NCBI GenBank assembly: GCA_903922535.1
Contig: CAIXUF010000547.1
Location: 1-6,134 of the forward strand
DNA length: 6,134 nt
Source of the DNA: Candidatus Hydrogenedentota bacterium
GTDB lineage: Bacteria > Hydrogenedentota > Hydrogenedentia > Hydrogenedentiales > CAITNO01
Direction: 5' to 3'
A model generated the notes under the pieces. The model saw only the letters and a program-made list of their open reading frames with translations. It searched no databases and was not told the origin of the DNA. The position numbers and the translations under genes are program-made. This document shows positions 4,348 through 6,134 of the stretch, in pieces; within the stretch, counting starts at the first letter, position 1, and every line of letters begins with the position of its first letter.

Positions 4348-6075
4348 ATGAGCCAGACCGATGCCATGCTTTTTGAACACTGGCTGCACGACCGCAACGC
4401 GGATGCCTTCAAGCTGCTGGCCACGCGCTATGCAGCGATGGTTTACCAGACTTGCCGCCGGATTCTGAACAACCCGTCGGAGGCCGAGGACGTGGCGCAG
4501 GAATGTTTCGTCATCCTTGCGTCCACGGAAAAACCCATCGGCGGCTATCTCGCGCCCTGGCTGCACCGGGTGGCGTACAACCGGTCGCTCGCCCGGCTGC
4601 GGGCGGAGAACCGGCGCAGGGAGCGTGAGGTCCGGTACGCGTCGGAGCAGCCGGCCGCGCGCGACATGGCCTGGGATGAAATCGGGGGCTTGGTGGATGA
4701 GGCGATTGCCGAGCTGCCCGAGAAACTGCGGGTTCCCATCGTGGCCTATTTCCTCGACGGCCAGACGCAGGAGGCCGTGGCCCATGCGCTCGGCATTTCC
4801 CGGCCGACCGTGACGCACCGTGTGGACAAGGGCGTCGAATGCCTGCGCAAGGCCCTCAAGGGCAAGGGGGTGGCCGTGGCCGGCACGGTGCTGGCCGGCG
4901 CGATCAAGGCCAACGCGTCAGCAGAGGTGCCCGCGACGCTCGTCGCCAGCCTGGGCAAACTTGCCCTGAGCGGCGTCAACCATGTCGCCCTGCCCGCCGC
5001 GGCGGCGGCGATGCCCCTGGCGAAGACCGTGGCGGGATTCTGGACCGCCAAAACCATGCTGGCGGGCACGGCAAGCCTGGCCGTTGTGCTTCTTGCCGGG
5101 TGGCAGGTGCACCAGAGCGCCGTGAAACCGGACACTCCTGTCGCGCAAACACAGGTTTCGGGCAAGCCCCTGCCAGCCTCCACGATCCTGGACGCGCCCG
5201 CCGTCCCTCCGGTCAAGGCACCTGAGCCACAGGCAAGAACCGCCGCCGTCGCCCCAATCCGCAAGAACAGGGAAAAGACCGCAACGGAACAGCCCCCTCC
5301 TCAAGGGTTAGTGGCCGGCGCGAATGCGGGCAGGAACCTTCAGGTCGCCCAGAACGGACCCGGCATGCTGGAAAAGACGCTTGACAGCATAACCTTCGCC
5401 TGGCAAAACGTGAGGGGAACCCTGAACGGGGAGAACCAGCGGCGAAGCTTCTGTGCAAACAATCTGAAGCGGCTGGGTGTTTACTTCAAGATGTTCGAAA
5501 ACGAGAATCCAGAACAGTATTTCCCCGCCCTGAACCCCAACGCGGGGCTCTTGATGTTTGCCAACGAAAACCCGGGAATGAAGCCGGTGTTCCCTGAGTA
5601 CGTAACGGATCCCACCTGTCTGGTTTGTCCTTCCGACACGCAGCGCAAACCGCTTCTGAAGAAAGGGGGCGCGGAACTTCTGGACAATTCCAGTTACTGT
5701 TACCTGGGGTACGCGATACAAACCATCGAGGATCTTGAGGCGTTCTCCGACGCCTACACGCGCCGCATCGCGGCGAAACTTCCCTTCGACGCGGACCTCG
5801 ACACCCCGCGCGGAAAACTCTACCGCCTTCGCGAGGGTATCGAACGGTTCTTTGTCACGGACATTAACAACGCCGCGTCCGCCGAAATGGCACAATCCAG
5901 CATTCCCGTCCTCATCGAAACCCGCCACCATGATCCCGACGGCGGGAACGTCCTCTATATGGACGGCCATGTGGAATACCGGCGTTACCAACCCGACGGC
6001 AGTTTCCCCATGAACAAAGCGACCTGGGACATCCTCAATGCGTTAATCGCAACGAAGGGGGCGGTTGGAAAGTAA
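4348..6075 (+). CDS. Membrane-tethered ECF sigma factor fused to an extracytoplasmic pseudopilin-like domain (copy B)
   Basis: The gene encodes 575 residues from the ATG at 4348. The frame is open back to an ATG at 4225, but the 41 extra residues have no counterpart in copy A, whose frame is closed there, and the conserved ribosome binding site and MSQTDAMLFEHW start favour 4348. Sigma region 2 (about 8-95) and region 4 (about 112-171) differ from copy A at only 13 of 221 positions, and residues 170-221 are identical. A transmembrane helix is predicted at about 232-253 (core MLAGTASLAVVLLAGW), followed by a Pro-rich linker (about 260-325). The outer domain spans about 365-570: RRSFCANNLKRLG, LVCPSD, SSYCYLGY, GKLYRLREG and H528...GGNVLYMDGHVEY. 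This domain is about 60% identical to that of copy A, and its Cys set differs (Cys369, 424, 427 and 451 against Cys375, 397 and 433). It probably recognises the same promoter class as copy A but a different outer signal; that role is inferred. Confidence 0.93.
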   Translation: MSQTDAMLFEHWLHDRNADAFKLLATRYAAMVYQTCRRILNNPSEAEDVAQECFVILASTEKPIGGYLAPWLHRVAYNRSLARLRAENRRREREVRYASEQPAARDMAWDEIGGLVDEAIAELPEKLRVPIVAYFLDGQTQEAVAHALGISRPTVTHRVDKGVECLRKALKGKGVAVAGTVLAGAIKANASAEVPATLVASLGKLALSGVNHVALPAAAAAMPLAKTVAGFWTAKTMLAGTASLAVVLLAGWQVHQSAVKPDTPVAQTQVSGKPLPASTILDAPAVPPVKAPEPQARTAAVAPIRKNREKTATEQPPPQGLVAGANAGRNLQVAQNGPGMLEKTLDSITFAWQNVRGTLNGENQRRSFCANNLKRLGVYFKMFENENPEQYFPALNPNAGLLMFANENPGMKPVFPEYVTDPTCLVCPSDTQRKPLLKKGGAELLDNSSYCYLGYAIQTIEDLEAFSDAYTRRIAAKLPFDADLDTPRGKLYRLREGIERFFVTDINNAASAEMAQSSIPVLIETRHHDPDGGNVLYMDGHVEYRRYQPDGSFPMNKATWDILNALIATKGAVGK

Positions 6076-6108
6076 GAAGGGCGAAGGGCGAAAAAGAACA
6101 TGGGACGC

Positions 6109-6132
6109 GGGGCAGACAGGGATGTCTGCCCC
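6109..6132 (+). terminator. Strong stem-loop after the second sigma gene, probable terminator
   Basis: A perfect 10-bp inverted repeat, GGGGCAGACA (6109-6118) and TGTCTGCCCC (6123-6132), surrounds the four-base loop GGGA, 33 bp after the TAA. The window ends two bases later, so a T-run cannot be checked. The short spacer before it carries two tandem GAAGGGC units (6076-6089). It could instead be a dispersed palindromic repeat. Confidence 0.5.
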
Positions 6133-6134
6133 AC

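Noticed and set aside
5308..5991. 227-codon minus-strand ORF
   Set aside because: It is antisense to the conserved outer domain of the second sigma protein, and the equivalent frame in copy A is not open over the same length.

Overview
The window carries five protein genes (one cut by the left edge) and one doubtful small ORF. No RNA gene, insertion sequence, CRISPR array or phage gene is visible. Base composition is GC-rich in the right two thirds and visibly poorer in GC at the far left. Three things point to a PVC-type or neighbouring free-living Gram-negative lineage (Lentisphaerota, Planctomycetota, Verrucomicrobiota or Hydrogenedentota): a paralogous pair of ECF sigma factors with long membrane-anchored C-terminal extensions, a pseudopilin-like H-X9-DG-type domain in those extensions, and a secreted SGNH hydrolase. 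The exact phylum is an inference and cannot be settled by reading alone.

Left arm (1-2146, all minus strand): from upstream to downstream, a secreted SGNH/GDSL hydrolase (1418-2146), an unrecognised 196-residue protein ending in a Cys-rich, probably zinc-binding module (741-1331), a possible 60-residue ORF that overlaps its stop and abuts the next start (562-744), and a second copy of the Cys-rich protein (1-560, C-terminus beyond the window). The two Cys-rich proteins are divergent tandem paralogues.

Right arm (2245-6134, plus strand): two tandem paralogous genes (2320-4080 and 4348-6075). Each encodes a complete ECF sigma factor (regions 2 and 4), then a conserved post-sigma4 segment, a single predicted transmembrane helix, a Pro/Ala-rich linker and an extracytoplasmic domain resembling the globular part of H-X9-DG pseudopilins. 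Each gene is preceded by nearly the same 59-bp leader. A strong intrinsic terminator separates them, so each is probably its own transcription unit. The sigma halves are about 94% identical while the outer domains are only about 60% identical.

Working model (inference): the pair are one-piece, membrane-tethered sigma factors. They would read the same promoter class, possibly including their own shared leader, but respond to different extracytoplasmic cues. No separate anti-sigma factor gene is seen. The SGNH gene diverges from the first sigma gene across a 173-bp shared intergenic region, so it is a plausible but unproven target.
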